The notes under the pieces were generated by a model that was given only the letters and a program-made list of their open reading frames with translations, had not been told where the DNA came from and did not search any database. From Anaspis maculata (Eukaryota > Arthropoda > Insecta > Coleoptera > Scraptiidae), in contig OX421965.1 in assembly GCA_949128115.1 (NCBI GenBank), forward strand, positions 6,452,753 through 6,516,752: a stretch of DNA of 64,000 nucleotides, in the 5' to 3' direction. Made by a program: the position numbers and the translations under genes. This document shows positions 11,965-23,057 of this stretch, in pieces; the first letter of the stretch is position 1, and the number at the start of each line of letters is the position of its first letter.

Positions 11965-14382
11965 TGCAGAGAGCCTGCATTCAGATACTTTACTTAGTAG
12001 AAATAGAAACCCCGTTCATCCCCCAACGGAGTTGAGAAATTACGGCAGATTTGTTCCGCAAAGTGCGGAACGGGCAAACCGTGCGCTTTTTCCAAACAGG
12101 AACTCATCAGAGGCCTTGCTAATGATGAGAAAAGGTTTTTCAAATAGTGAGAACACCGTTTATCCCCTAACGGAGGTGAGAAATTACGTCAGAAGCCTGT
12201 TCCGCAAAGTGCGGAACGGGCAAAGCGTGCGCTTTTTTTAAACAGGATACATCAGTGGCCTTGCTAATGATGAGAAAAGAATTTTCAAAAATTGAGAACC
12301 TCGTTCATACCCCAACGGAGGTGAGAAATTACGACAGAAGTCTGTTCCGCAAAGTGCGGAACGGGCAAACCGTGTGCCTTTTTCAAACAGGAACTCAACA
12401 GAGGCCTTGCTAATGATGAGAAAGGATTTTTCAAATAGTGAGAGCACCGTTCATCCCCCAACGGGGGTAATAAATTGCGTCGAACGGGCAAACCGTGCGC
12501 TTTTTTTAAACAGAAACACATCAGAGGCCTTGCTGATGATGAGAAAGAATTTTTCAAATAGTGAGAACCCCGTTAACCCCCAATGGGGGTGAGAAATTAC
12601 GTCAGAAGTCTGTTCCGCAAAGTGCGAAATGGGCAACCCTTGCGCTTTTTTTAAACAGTAACACATCAGAGGCTCGCTGATGATGAGAAAGAATTTTCTA
12701 AATAGTGAGATTCCCGTTAACTCCCCAACGAGGGTGAGAAATTACGTCAGAAGTCTGTTCCGCAAAGTGCAGAACAGGCAAACCGTGCGCTTTTTTCAAA
12801 CAGGAACTCATCAGAGGCCTTGCTAATGATGAGAAGGGATTTTTCAAATATTGAGAACACCGTTCATCCCCCAACGGGGGTGAGAAATTACGTCGAACGG
12901 GCAAACCGTGCGCTTTTTTTAAACAGAAACACATCAGAGGCCTTGCTGATGATGAGAAAGAATTTTTCAAATAGTGAGAACCCCGTTAACCCCCAATGGG
13001 GGTGAGAAATTACGTCAGAAGTCTGTTCCGCAAAGTGCGGAACGGGCAAACCGTGCACCTTTTTCAAACAGGAACTCAACAGAGGTCTTGCTAATGGTGA
13101 GAAAGGATTTTTCAAATAGTGAGAACACCGTTCATCCCCCAACGGGGGTGAGAAATTACGTCGAACGGGCAAACCGTGCGCTTTTTTCAAACAGTTACAC
13201 ATCAGAGGCCTTGCTGATGATGAGAAAGAATTTTTCAAATAGTGAGAATCCCGTTAACTCCCCAACGGGGGTGAGAAATTACGTCAGAAGTCTGTTCCGC
13301 AAAGTGCGGAACGGGCAAACCGTGTGCTTTTTTTAAACAAGAACTCATCAAAGGCCTTGCTAATGATCAGAAAGAATTTTTTAAATAGTGAAAACACCGT
13401 TCATCCCCCAACGGGGGTGATAAATTACGTCAGAAGTCTGTTCCGCAAAGTGCAGAACAGGCAAACCGTGCGCTTTCTTTAAACAGGAACTCATCAGAGG
13501 CCTTGCTAATGATGAGAAAGGATTTTTCAAATAGTGAGAACACCGTTCATCCCCCAACGGGGGTGAGAAATTACGTCGAACGGACAAACCGTGCGCTTTT
13601 TTTTAAACATTAACACATCAGAGGCCTTGCTGGTGATGAGAAAGAATTTTTCAAATAGTGAAAACACCGTTCATCCCCCAACGGGGGTGATAAATTACGT
13701 CAGAAGTCTGTTGCACAAAGTACGGAACGGGCAAACCGTGCGCTTTCTTTAAACAGGAACTCATCAGAGGCCTTGCTAATGATGAGAAAGGATTTTTCAA
13801 ATAGTGAGAACACCGTTCATCCCCCAACGGGGGGTGAGAAATTACGTCGAACGGGCAAACCGTGTGCTTTTTTTCAACATTAACACATCAGAGGCCTTGC
13901 TGGTGATGAGAAAGAATTTTTCAAATAGTGAAAACACCGTTCATCCCCCAACGGGGGTGATAAATCACGTCAGAAGTCTGTTCCACAAAGTACGGAACGG
14001 GCAAACCGTGCGCCTTTTTCAAACAGGAACTCAACAGAGGCCTTGCTAATGATGAGAAAGAATTTTTCAAATAGTGAGAGCCCCGTTCATCTTCCAACGG
14101 GGGTGAGAAATTACGTCAGAATTCTGTTCCTCAAAGTGCGGAACGGGCAAACCGTGCAACTTTTTCAAACAGGAACTCATCAGAGGCACTTTACGAAACA
14201 GACTTCTGGTGCAATTTTTCACCCCCGTTGGGGGATGAACTGGGTTCTTACTATTTGAAAAATTCTTTCCTATCATTTCCAAGGTCTCTGATGAGTTTTT
14301 GTTTTGAAAAAAGCGCACGGTATGCCCGTTCCGCACTTTGCGAACGAGACTTCTGGCGCAATTTCTCACCCCCGTTGGGGGT
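11965..14382. repeat. Satellite array with 146-bp and 123-bp units
   Basis: At least 15 direct units. Spacing between equivalent GATGATGAG cores is 145, 146, 123, 144, 146, 123, 145, 122, 147, 146, 124, 146, 124 and 146 bp. The short unit lacks about 23 bp that in the long unit form most of a perfect hairpin, GTTCCGCAAAGTGCGGAAC (8-bp stem, 3-nt loop). A second small hairpin, CCCCCAACGGGGG, is in every unit. At about 14187-14382 two units are inverted relative to the array. No reading frame is conserved from unit to unit. Confidence 0.95.
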
Positions 14383-15853
14383 GAAATGAAATGAATATGA
14401 AAAACTATAGACCTATCGCCCTGTTGTCTGTATTCTCTAAAATATTCGAGAAAGCCTTCAGCAATCGACTCACTAATTTCCTTTTGAAAGAGAACATAGT
14501 TTCTGGAAGGTAATTTGGTTTTCGCCCTGGCATAAGTACCGATGATGCTGTTACACTTTACACCTGTGTGCTGAAAGCCTTGGACTCTGGAAAGGCTTGT
14601 GCGGGTGTATTTTTCGACTTGTCTCTTGCATTCGATACAATCGACCATGACAGACTTCTAGAAAAAATCAGGAGGTACGGAGTGCGCGGTGTACCTCATA
14701 GCTGGCTTTCCTCCTGCCTTCGAGGACGTACTCAAAGGGTTCAGTTAAAGGGCAATGATGGTGCGTATCACATGTCACATCTTAGATCGGTTTTGACGGG
14801 GGTACCTCAGGGTAGCATCCTTGGGCCCATCTTGTTCGAACTTTTCATCAACGATCTGTTTGTCGGAGATTTCCATACGACCCTTTATGCAGATGACACC
14901 TCTGCCCTGGTGTCTTCCCCTGGTGTGTCTGACCTTGTGGGAGGCGTGAGTTTGGTGGTTTCTAATATGACTGAGTACTGTCGGATGAATGCTCTGCACC
15001 TTAATGGAAGTAAGACTGAGCTAATGCTGTTTTCCACCAAAGTCAGAAATTCAAGTCTTCTTGTGAGGGCTGGTGGAGAGATCTTGGAACAGGGCGATGA
15101 AGAAAAATTTCTGGGTATATTCATGGATTCTCGGCTGACGTGGCAAAGTCATATTAATTATGTGTCGGGCAGGCTGTCATCTTCTCGTGATCTGGAAACT
15201 TCGAGATAAAGTGTCTCTTGAAGCTCTCAAGATGTACTACTTTGCACACGTTCAATCTGTGTTGAGTTATTGTGTTGCATGTCGAGTCAGGTGGTTACCC
15301 TCTTAAAATTGCAAAAAAAAAATTATGCGGACAATGACATTCAAGCCATTCAGATTTTCTTGCCGAGGTTTATTCAAGGAACTTGGAATATTGACTGTAA
15401 CATCACTGTTCATACTTAAGTCTGTCATTAATGTCAAAAAACTGAAAGAAAACGAAATGAGTAGGAGCGATGACTCTAAGTACAATTTAAGGAAACTGAA
15501 CAGATATTCGATTCCAAAGCACCGACTTGAATGTGCGGCACGGGGACCCGAGGTTTTTACCCACCAAACTATTCAATAGACTGCCTGCAAAGATCAGAGC
15601 AATAGATAGACTGGCCGAATTCAAGTTTCAAGCCAGATAATTTCTGCTGGCTCAGTCTTTCTACAGTCTCAGCGACTTTTTTAACAGTGAACATTCGTGA
15701 GTGTTCTCTGTCAGTCAATTTCTATTACGTGTAATGTTATCTATTTTACATCTTGTCCATTTATTTCTTTCTTTGTGCTTATGACATTCACCCATACATT
15801 TTATTGTAATGTCCGAGGGTAAGAATAAAGCTTATTTATTTATTTATTTATTT
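14383..15853 (+). pseudogene. Broken non-LTR retrotransposon (LINE) with 3' end
   Basis: The translation shows reverse-transcriptase blocks in order: NYRPIALLSVFSKIFEKA (about 14403), FGFRPG, FFDLSLAFDTIDHDRLLEKI (about 14610), GVPQGSILGPILF, the catalytic YADD (about 14886-14897), LHLNGSKTELMLF and FLGIFMDSRLTW. The style fits the CR1/Jockey group. A TAA at 14511-14513 interrupts the domain just before FGFRPG, and after about 15180 the frame shifts (VIWKLRDKVSLEALKMYY continues in another frame), with more breaks to about 15580. The element has no endonuclease or ORF1 and ends in a TTTATTTATTTATT tail at 15834-15853, typical of LINE 3' ends. It is a 5'-truncated dead copy abutting the satellite. 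Confidence 0.92.
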
Positions 15854-15855
15854 GA

Positions 15856-16680
15856 AAAAGTTCAGGGGCGTAGATAATGGGGTGGGGGGTGACCTCATAT
15901 TTCCCCCCTTATTTTTTACATCCCTAGCTGTTTTCCCAAATTGTTCTAATTTTTGGATTCTACCTCGGATTCTACGTTCAATTTGGAGAAAAAAAAGTTA
16001 CTGTTGCAAAATTTTAATCAGAGGCTTCGTTTTCGAGATATTTGGGTTTGAAACTTTGGAAAACATCTCGAAATTGCCACTTTCAAAGGCCTAAAAATTA
16101 CAATCCAAAAAACTCATGATTTCTCAGCAGAAATAGGTTCTCTAGAAGTTCTAAGTTGATAAACCACTATTTTTTTTCTGAGAAACGAGAAGTTTTCAGG
16201 AAATAAAAAATTGGGCTCATTGAAAGTGGCGATCTCGAGATGTTTTCCAAAGTTTCAAACCCAAATATCTCAAAAATGAAGCCCCTAATCAAAATTTTGC
16301 AAGAGTAACTTTTTTTTCCAAATTAGACGTCGAATCTAAAAATTAGAACAATTTGGGAAAATAGCTAGGGAGTAAAAAATAGGGGGGGAAATATGAAGAC
16401 ACCCCCCATTATCTACGCCCCTGAATTTTTTTCCCAACACGTTGCTATTATTCGATAAAAACCTATTCTGGTTAACTTTGTTCCAAATTTGAACAAAATC
16501 AGTTGAACAGTTCAAAAGTTATGTCAAAAAATCGATTTTAAAAAGTCAACTTGAACAGCCCTGTACCTTTTTAACGGAGCATTTTAGGACAATGAAGTTA
16601 TATTTTTTCCTGGTCCATTTTTGATAGGGAATCTCCCCTAGAAGTTTGTATCACCATTTTAGAAACACCCTGTATAGGTA
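15856..16680. mobile_element. Foldback element, left outer arm missing
   Basis: Palindromic core with arms at about 15856-16140 and 16160-16437. Both ends carry TTCAGGGGCGTAGATAATGG-type sequence, one inverted. The right arm continues to the CACCCTGTATAG end at about 16665-16675. The matching left outer segment is absent because the LINE tail sits directly against the core. It is the same family as 24872-28916 and 52193-53283. Confidence 0.8.
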
Positions 16681-17084
16681 CCTACCTACATCTGCTGGAA
16701 AAATCGCACGTTTTGCCCGTTGCGGACTTATTCCCAATTACCACGCAAAGTCTGTTCCATTCCTGTTCCGCATTTTAGGTACACCCTCATAAATTCGGAT
16801 TTTAGTTTTTAATCTTTTAATTTCAACAATAATATAATAATATATGTTTTTGTTAGGTACTTGTTTGCACCAGTTTGCAGTTACTTACCTGAATACATAA
16901 AAAAATATATTTTTACTTCCTTAATTTTGTTTGTTCTGTTATTAAATGGATAACCCAATTACAAGAAGGAGCGAGGACAATTAAACTCTTTGCTTTCATG
17001 CCTTATAACTTACGTTTTTATATTTCACTCAAATACGATCGCATGTTTTTATTTCTAAAAACTCAAGTGTAAGTGTCTACATAC

Positions 17085-17260
17085 AGGTGGTCCAGTTTCT
17101 GATACCTACAATAATTTTAAATCGAAAATGAAATGAACTTTCTCCAGATTTTTTTTTTCAAAAGTGCCAAATAACGGAAGAAAAATCCACAAACTAGAAA
17201 AGTTACATTTCAACTTGTAATACTTTTAATTTCAAAGTAGAGTCAAGTGTCATGTGTCAT
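17085..17260. repeat. Isolated outer end of the foldback family
   Basis: ACAGGTGGTCCAGTTT, then AATGAAATGAACTTTCTCCAG, corresponds to the outer arm of the elements at 24872 and 28916 (CAGGGTGGTCC...ACTTTCTCCAG). No opposite arm follows, so it is a truncated copy. Confidence 0.6.
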
Positions 17261-17499
17261 GTCGGACAAATTGTTGATAATAGGTGCTTTCCTTTTACCA
17301 CCTAAACTAAGTAGGTATTCTGACTCAAGTTCAAGTTGCTAGTGGTGTTTCACTTTCGCTCATGTGATTTCTTGCTTTTTCTCTGTCTACTTAGGTCAGA
17401 TAAGTGAGTTTTGTGGTAAAAGAAAAGTTCCTAATGATAATGAGAATCCGTCTTTAGGGTTTTTATTCATGGTTGAGGAAAAAAACTAAACAAGGTCAT

Positions 17500-18130
17500 A
17501 GCCGTGATTGGGCTGTTCTGTTCTCATCGGTGTGTTCGTGTGAAACGAACTGAACGTGTGAAACGAGGATCGCTAGACGTGGTCAATTTCATGAATATTT
17601 CCGCACTGTAAGTTGGAAAAGGACACTCAGGGGCTGTCGAATTAGGCTGTCATGTGCTGAGTCCTTGCTCAAGATTGTGTAAATCAAGCGTACCTATAAA
17701 TCAAAAAATGCTGTACGTGATAAATTTTGAAGATAATCACACGCGTCACTGGATGGAACGGAACCATTCGAGTCATCATTTGGCTGTTCTGTACTGAGTG
17801 TTCGAATCGAGCTGCGTGAATGAAGCGTACGAATCAATCACCCACCGTCAAGTAGAAGGAAACCATCCGGGCCATATCCGACTGGCTGTGCATTGTAAAT
17901 ATCTGTATTGGAGTGTCAAATGAGTGCACATATCAAATTTCGCCACAAATACTTATTCAATTCCATCAATAAACGCGCACTGTCAAGTGAATGAGAACAA
18001 TCTGGGTGAATGTTCGAATTGAGGGTATGAAACAAGCTATGCTGTACGTGCTCAATTTGATGAATAATCTCGCACCATCAAGATTAAAATCACCATGTAG
18101 CAGAAGAATGCCTTATCTGGGGCCTTTTTT
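17500..18130. repeat. Diverged tandem-like repeats
   Basis: Loosely recurring pieces (GTACGTG.TCAATTT.ATGAATAAT, CGCACTGTCAAG, GAACCATCCGG, GGCTGTTCTGTACTGAGTGTTCGAAT) suggest an old repeat of roughly 110-160 bp. Divergence is too high for me to fix units. Confidence 0.35.
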
Positions 18131-18392
18131 TTTTTTTAAATCGGGTACCTAAACCCTTATCTAGACTCTAGTTCTCCTTCGAGATATCCCTATTTTGGAA
18201 AACAATCCATTTCTAAATAATCCCTTCCACTTTTGAGGAGTTTATATCTAAAATTGGAAAAAGCAGCATGGATAAAGTCACGTGAAGTATAAAATTAACG
18301 AGCCACCTACTCGTGGAAGTAAGTGGGTATACCTAGTTAATAATTCATAGGAAAGAAGCAGGTATTACACTACTATCTTAAAAAAATCGATA

Positions 18393-21300
18393 TTATTTGG
18401 GAAACTTTTGCATGGGCTTCCTGGAAACAGATTGCCGTTGCGTGGCCAAAAACGAAGACGAAACGTGGCTCGGCTTTTGTCCCAAAATACCCAAGCGCCT
18501 ATCCATGGCCTCCCTGTGACAATACATCCCCAATCTATAGTAAGTGCTGGCCAGAAGACGCTCTTCCATTTCTTTCATGTGCATTTGCGCTTGCTGCTGC
18601 GTGGATGCCTCGCTGCTTTTCCTGTCTGCTTGCTGAACCTCCGCCCTCAATCTCACGTATTTGCCCTGCGCGATTAGAAGCTCGTCCTCTTTGGCCGCCA
18701 AGGCATCCCGCAGCATGGCCACTTTTTGCTTGTATTCTTCTTGAGTCAGGCCTTCAGGAGACGTGTTGTCCGTGTCCTCCAGTCTTGTTTTGGCTTGACT
18801 CTGGCCGTCGTTTTTGATTTGCTCCCCGAGCTGCGCTTCCAGCTGCAGCAGGCGCTGGTTGGTTGCGCGTTTTTGCGCCTGAAGCGATTCCAACCTGCTC
18901 TGCGCGCTTTCCAGCGCCGCTTTGGTGGTTTCGTGCTCCTGAACGGCGGCTTTCAGCGACTTGTTCTCCCTTTCGAAATGCCGGAGGCGCTCTTTCAGCC
19001 CGGTCGGCGTCAGCTGGTCCGACATCGAGGCGCCGCTTCGATCGCCTTTCGCTTGCCCGACGATTTTTAGTTCCGCAACTTCTTCTTTCAGTCCGTCCCG
19101 CTCACGGGCTGTCCGGTCTTTTTCGCCTTGCAGAGCCACAAACTGGACGTCGAGCTTTTCGTAAGCGAACTGGGCCTTGTCTGCCCTTTGCGTTTCTTCG
19201 TCCAGCTTCCGTTCGATTTCTGCCAGTTGTTTTTTGTACGTCGTGCACTGATTTCTCCAAGCGTTTGACTTGGCCACTTCCGAGGTTAGCTGCTCTTCGT
19301 ACTCCAAGTTCTTCTGCAAATAGTCCATGTTTTTCTCTTCGAGCATCGCGAGCGTTTTCTTGATGTCGCCGTGTTCTTCCAGTTTTGTCCTTAACGAAGC
19401 GACGGTGACTTCTAAAGCTTGAGCTCTTATTGCGCTCTCAGATAACGCGTCGAGCTGGTCCTTCAACCTGGAAGTGTCGCTGGCGGCCAGCTGCAGCTCT
19501 GCAATTTTCTTCTGACTCTCCCGGAGTTGCTTTTCTTGTTCGCTGGCTTTGGCTTTGCAATCGTCAAGCAAGTCCTCGACCTCCAACAGTTGCTCCTTCA
19601 ATGTTTCGTTTTGTTTTCGCACATCAACGTTCCGGCTTTCGTTGTCTTTGAGACTTTGATTCTCTGAGGTCAAAGTGTGCTTTTCTTGGAGCAAATTTTG
19701 AACTTTGATCTCCAACTGCTGGCATCGTTGGATGAGTTCTGCTTCGGCTTTCCTGGCAGCTTCCAATTCACCCACCGTTTTAGAGTAATTGGGATCCAGA
19801 ACTGGAGATGAGGATGAGCGAAATTCTGGACTTCCAGGCACTTGTCTCAGTTCTTGTATTGCTTGCATGATATTTTTTTCGACTGATTCTTCCATGTGCG
19901 TTATCTTCAGGAAGTATTCTTCCTTTCTTTCGCAGTTTATTGCACAACCTGTCGGAAAAAATTGGAAGATTGAAACTTTGATAAAAAAATCTGTTTACGC
20001 AATTATTGATTTGAGTCTATCCCATATGGCGACTTTACAGAACTTCGTTTGTAGCCGGCGACAGTGTCGCTGGCCAATAGGATTCGATCTGCCTGTATTC
20101 CCCTACCTCCCTTCATAATTCCCGCGACACGAGTTTCTGTCGTCGTGTCGTTCAAATTATTCAACTACAGTGGAGTTCGCCGGCGACAAACGAAGTTCTG
20201 TGAAGCGGCCAATACACTTTCTATTTTCAGTAGAATGACTTTTTGGAGCAAAAATAAAGTGACAAGCTGGGGGACTACAGCTACGGCTGACGGCACCTGC
20301 AAAGTTTTGGAGCGAAACTATTAGCAGCCATCGGCCGTATTCTCCCAGCACCAGCTTGTCACCTTATTTTTGCTTCAAAAAGTCATTCTACTGAAAATAG
20401 AAAGTGTATGGGATATAGACAATTTAGTGAGCGAGCTTTTGACACCAAAGTTTGTGAGAATCGGCCAAAAAAAATAAAGTTTGAAAAAATTATAAAACTC
20501 GTTTAATTTTTTTTTCACCCGGTATAAGGTACTTAAGTACCCAATATTTGAGAGCACCATTCGATCCAGAATTGTTTGTGGGGTAGATCAGTACTTTTAT
20601 TTGAAGAAACTCGCAAAACTCAAAGAAATATCAGCGAACTGAAGAACTGACCAGCCGCCACCTTTGATGTGATACTTATTGCTGGAAAATGTACCAGAAA
20701 TCGAAAGCACCCGAGTGATTATTTGTCCTGGGATGACCCTCCACGATTAAAAAAAAAAAATAAAATAGGGGCCTGGATTAATTATCCCGAGCTATGAAAC
20801 TATTCTGACGACACAGTTTTGCGATGAAACGTTCATTTCTACCAACTGAAACTGTCACTTGCGTAAGACTACGAACATCTATACATGGAAATGAACCTTG
20901 ATGAGCTCCGTTACCGTTGATTGTTTTTCTTTATTTTCTTCTGAGCAGTCAATTTTACGTCATGCACCTATGACTTTTGACAGTTCAAGACCGAAAACAG
21001 CGGCATTTCAAGGTCATTTTTTTCACGTTTTGACGTTTATGGCGTTACGTTCTGACAACGTGGTGGAATAAGCCACCAACTGCGACAGATTGTCATCTGG
21101 TTGTCCTTGAAAAGATGAAAGCACACTGACCATCTCTCTACCTGGTTTTCCACCGCATAAAACACAGTGAAGTGAAAGCAGAGACACGGTAACACCTACA
21201 AAATAGGTTATTGTTGGCCCCGTTTTCCTTTCTTGGAGAGTGTTGTCATCGGTCAGATACAAAACTTCGTATCTCAAAACATGACACCTGAACCAAAACT

Positions 21301-21759
21301 AACCGCCTTTACGCATGACGTCGCGGCAGAAAGAGACAACGGAAAATAGGAACCCGAATTACCTATTGAAAATTACTGGCCCCGATTACGTCACTGACCT
21401 AGTATCAACCTCAGTAGTTTGACGATGTGCACGGCATCTCCGTTGGCAATTTCGGCGGCTTCCGGACACGCCGCCCTGTCCACTCGCAACGAAAGCACGT
21501 CCTGGTGGTATTCTTTGACCGCTTCCACGATTTTCTTCACGTTGCTGATCCTGATGTAGCTCGAGCTGGTGGAGTCCTTTTTGATTTTCGGCTCGAGCTT
21601 ATTGAAGTGTTCGGGGGCGATCTGGACGAGCGCCTCGAGCATGGCCACCCCGTCGCAGAGATCGTCGACGCTCCCGATGGTCCTGTTCGGCACGATGCTC
21701 TGGAACCACTTCACCAAGCTCTCCCACATAATATGCTGATCATTGCTGGCGGGATTCAT
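18393..21759 (-). CDS. hook: HOOK-family microtubule/dynein adaptor protein
   Basis: Hook proteins link endosomal and other cargo to microtubules, activating dynein through an N-terminal HOOK domain and long coiled coils. Coding exons on the minus strand are 21759-21399 and 19948-18393; the 1450-bp intron joins CTAG|GTCAGT to CGACAG|G and restores a Gly codon. The protein is 638 aa, close to insect Hook (about 680). Residues 1 to about 125 match the HOOK (calponin-homology-like) domain: WESLVKWFQ, DLCDGVAMLEALVQIAPEHF, VKLLRLILG, then the exon-2 start CAINCERKEEYFLKITHMEE, which is diagnostic of the family. The remainder is heptad-rich coiled coil, and the C-terminus ends with SFLATQRQSVSRKPMQKFPK, like other Hooks. 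The ATG at 21759 is 8 nt into the exon, after a 5' UTR intron (21768-21836, donor GTGAGC). No defects were seen. Confidence 0.93.
20038..20199. mobile_element. Short TIR element (MITE) in the hook intron
   Basis: CAGAACTTCGTTTGTAGCCGG at 20038 reappears inverted (CCGGCGACAAACGAAGTTCTG) at about 20176-20199. Total length is about 160 bp with 25-bp ends and no coding capacity. Confidence 0.7.
20206..20412. mobile_element. Second inverted-repeat element in the hook intron
   Basis: Arms of about 65 bp: ATACACTTTCTATTTTCAGT at 20210 and its inverted match ACTGAAAATAGAAAGTGTAT ending near 20410, separated by about 70 bp. It sits directly next to the preceding MITE. Confidence 0.75.
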
Positions 21760-21836
21760 GTCGTTGCCTGGAAATGCCTGATGGAATCGACTTGGCAATA
21801 ACAGCACGATAACATTGCAAACAATGAATTGCTCAC

Positions 21837-21990
21837 CTTGTTTAGCCTTTCTGTATGATTAGGTCGTCGTGCGTGAATCTCGATATCACATTCTGCTGTT
21901 ATCTGCCCGCGGCGGTTATCTGCATATTATCCATAGCTATAGATATGATATCTGCGGCAGGTATGTTTACCTATACTTGAGCATCCGTGA
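21837..21990 (-). other. Probable 5' UTR exon of hook
   Basis: Minus-strand sequence ends in CAAG|GTGAGC at 21837, a good donor, 69 bp before the acceptor TTTCCAG|GC that precedes the hook ATG. The upstream boundary is a guess. Short upstream ATGs are followed quickly by stops. Confidence 0.5.
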
Positions 21991-22082
21991 CTTAAGCATG
22001 CCGCTATGCTATATGGGAGTGAAAAAGCAGTGCAAAAAAACTCCAGCCGGGTTTAACTGACAAAGTGTATAAACAGTGAGTG

Positions 22083-22285
22083 AGACGGCCCCGTGGCGCA
22101 GGCGGTCGAGTGGCTGCCTGCGACGCGGAAGTCCCGGGTTCGATTCCCGGTGAAAAGTCTGGGTGTTGTGTTGTCCGAAATTTGCACTTTTCTGAATTTG
22201 TAAACTTGATAAATAAACGGGCAAACTCCTATGCGAGAAAAAGCCGATAAGGAGAAAAACATTTATTTATTTATTCATTTATTAT
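22083..22285 (+). mobile_element. tRNA-derived SINE with 10-bp target duplication
   Basis: The head has a Pol III A box (TGGCGCAGGCGG, a full match to the consensus) and a B box (GGTTCGATTCC) with a paired T-arm around it. The 5' and 3' tRNA acceptor strands do not pair, so it is not a tRNA gene. The body ends in AACTCCTATG...GCCGATAAGGAG and a TTATTTATTTATTTATTC tail. The target duplication ACAGTGAGTG is at 22073-22082 and 22286-22295. It is the same family as 36489-36688. Confidence 0.92.
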
Positions 22286-22299
22286 ACAGTGAGTGGTGT

Positions 22300-22920
22300 A
22301 AATTTAACGTTTCCGTCCCTTTTGCGTTGATCAATGCAAGATTTCAAAGAGTCGAATTGATTTTCATTATCTTCATGCAAATATTTCGAAAACAACTTCA
22401 TAAGTCGCTGTACTGTTCAAATCTAGTGTTTTAATTTTAATAGTAGGTATTTTAAGTAAAAGTACGCAAAATGAATCTTAAGCAGACAAATTAGCTTGCA
22501 CGGATGAGCAAGCAAAGTCTTCCAGCAAAGTCTTGCACGCAATATGAGCGAGAATATGATTTAGATTCATTCATCGAATGGAAAAAGAAAAATAGTGTGA
22601 ATATTGTGAATGAAGGTGTTGAATGGCATATTCCAATGAACAAATAATTCAGTCTTCTAAAGTGTTGCCTAGTTACCTTTAAAGGACTAGTCCGTCAAAG
22701 ACGTATTTTGCGGACTCAAAACAATTCGCAAAATAACCAACCATTTTGGAGAGTGTGTAGGTACCAAAAACAATTATGCATCTGTCTGTCAGATTTTCAG
22801 TCCAAAATTTTTTATCGCAGGTCTACCCTGCTAATTCGTCTCATTCTGCACGCACGTCATTTCTGGAACCGCCCTATACATTATTGCACCATTTTCTTCA
22901 AAATAAAGGCGGCGAAACGA
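22300..22920. other. Gene-free stretch
   Basis: AT-rich sequence between the SINE and the nested repeat stack. No supported feature. Confidence 0.4.
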
Positions 22921-23057
22921 CGTGTAGTCCGGATGGTAAGCGCCAGCAACCTTGCACGGAATGATTCCGCGATGCCACTTGGTGTGAATGTTATTTGTAC
23001 CCATACCTTCATTTTGAAAGGTGGAGCCAAGATGGCGATCCGTGCAGACGCCGTATA

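Larger units (their letters stand above)
11882..16790. mobile_element. Composite block bounded by inverted ends
   Basis: About 65-75 bp at the left edge (about 11897-11962, starting CTAAAATGCGGAACAG and running through ACTTTGCGTGGTA) reappear inverted at about 16710-16775. Between these ends lie a satellite array, two inverted satellite copies, a damaged LINE and half of a foldback element. The edges read GGGTGAAT / GTACACCC. I infer an originally smaller TIR element whose interior expanded and then received insertions. An alternative is two independent copies of the satellite edge in opposite orientation. Confidence 0.6.

Noticed and set aside
11965..14382. CRISPR-like regular repeats
   Set aside because: Eukaryotic satellite: the whole unit repeats, with no unique spacers between short repeats.
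22085..22160. Possible tRNA gene (good A and B boxes)
   Set aside because: Acceptor stem does not pair, and SINE body, tail and target duplication follow.
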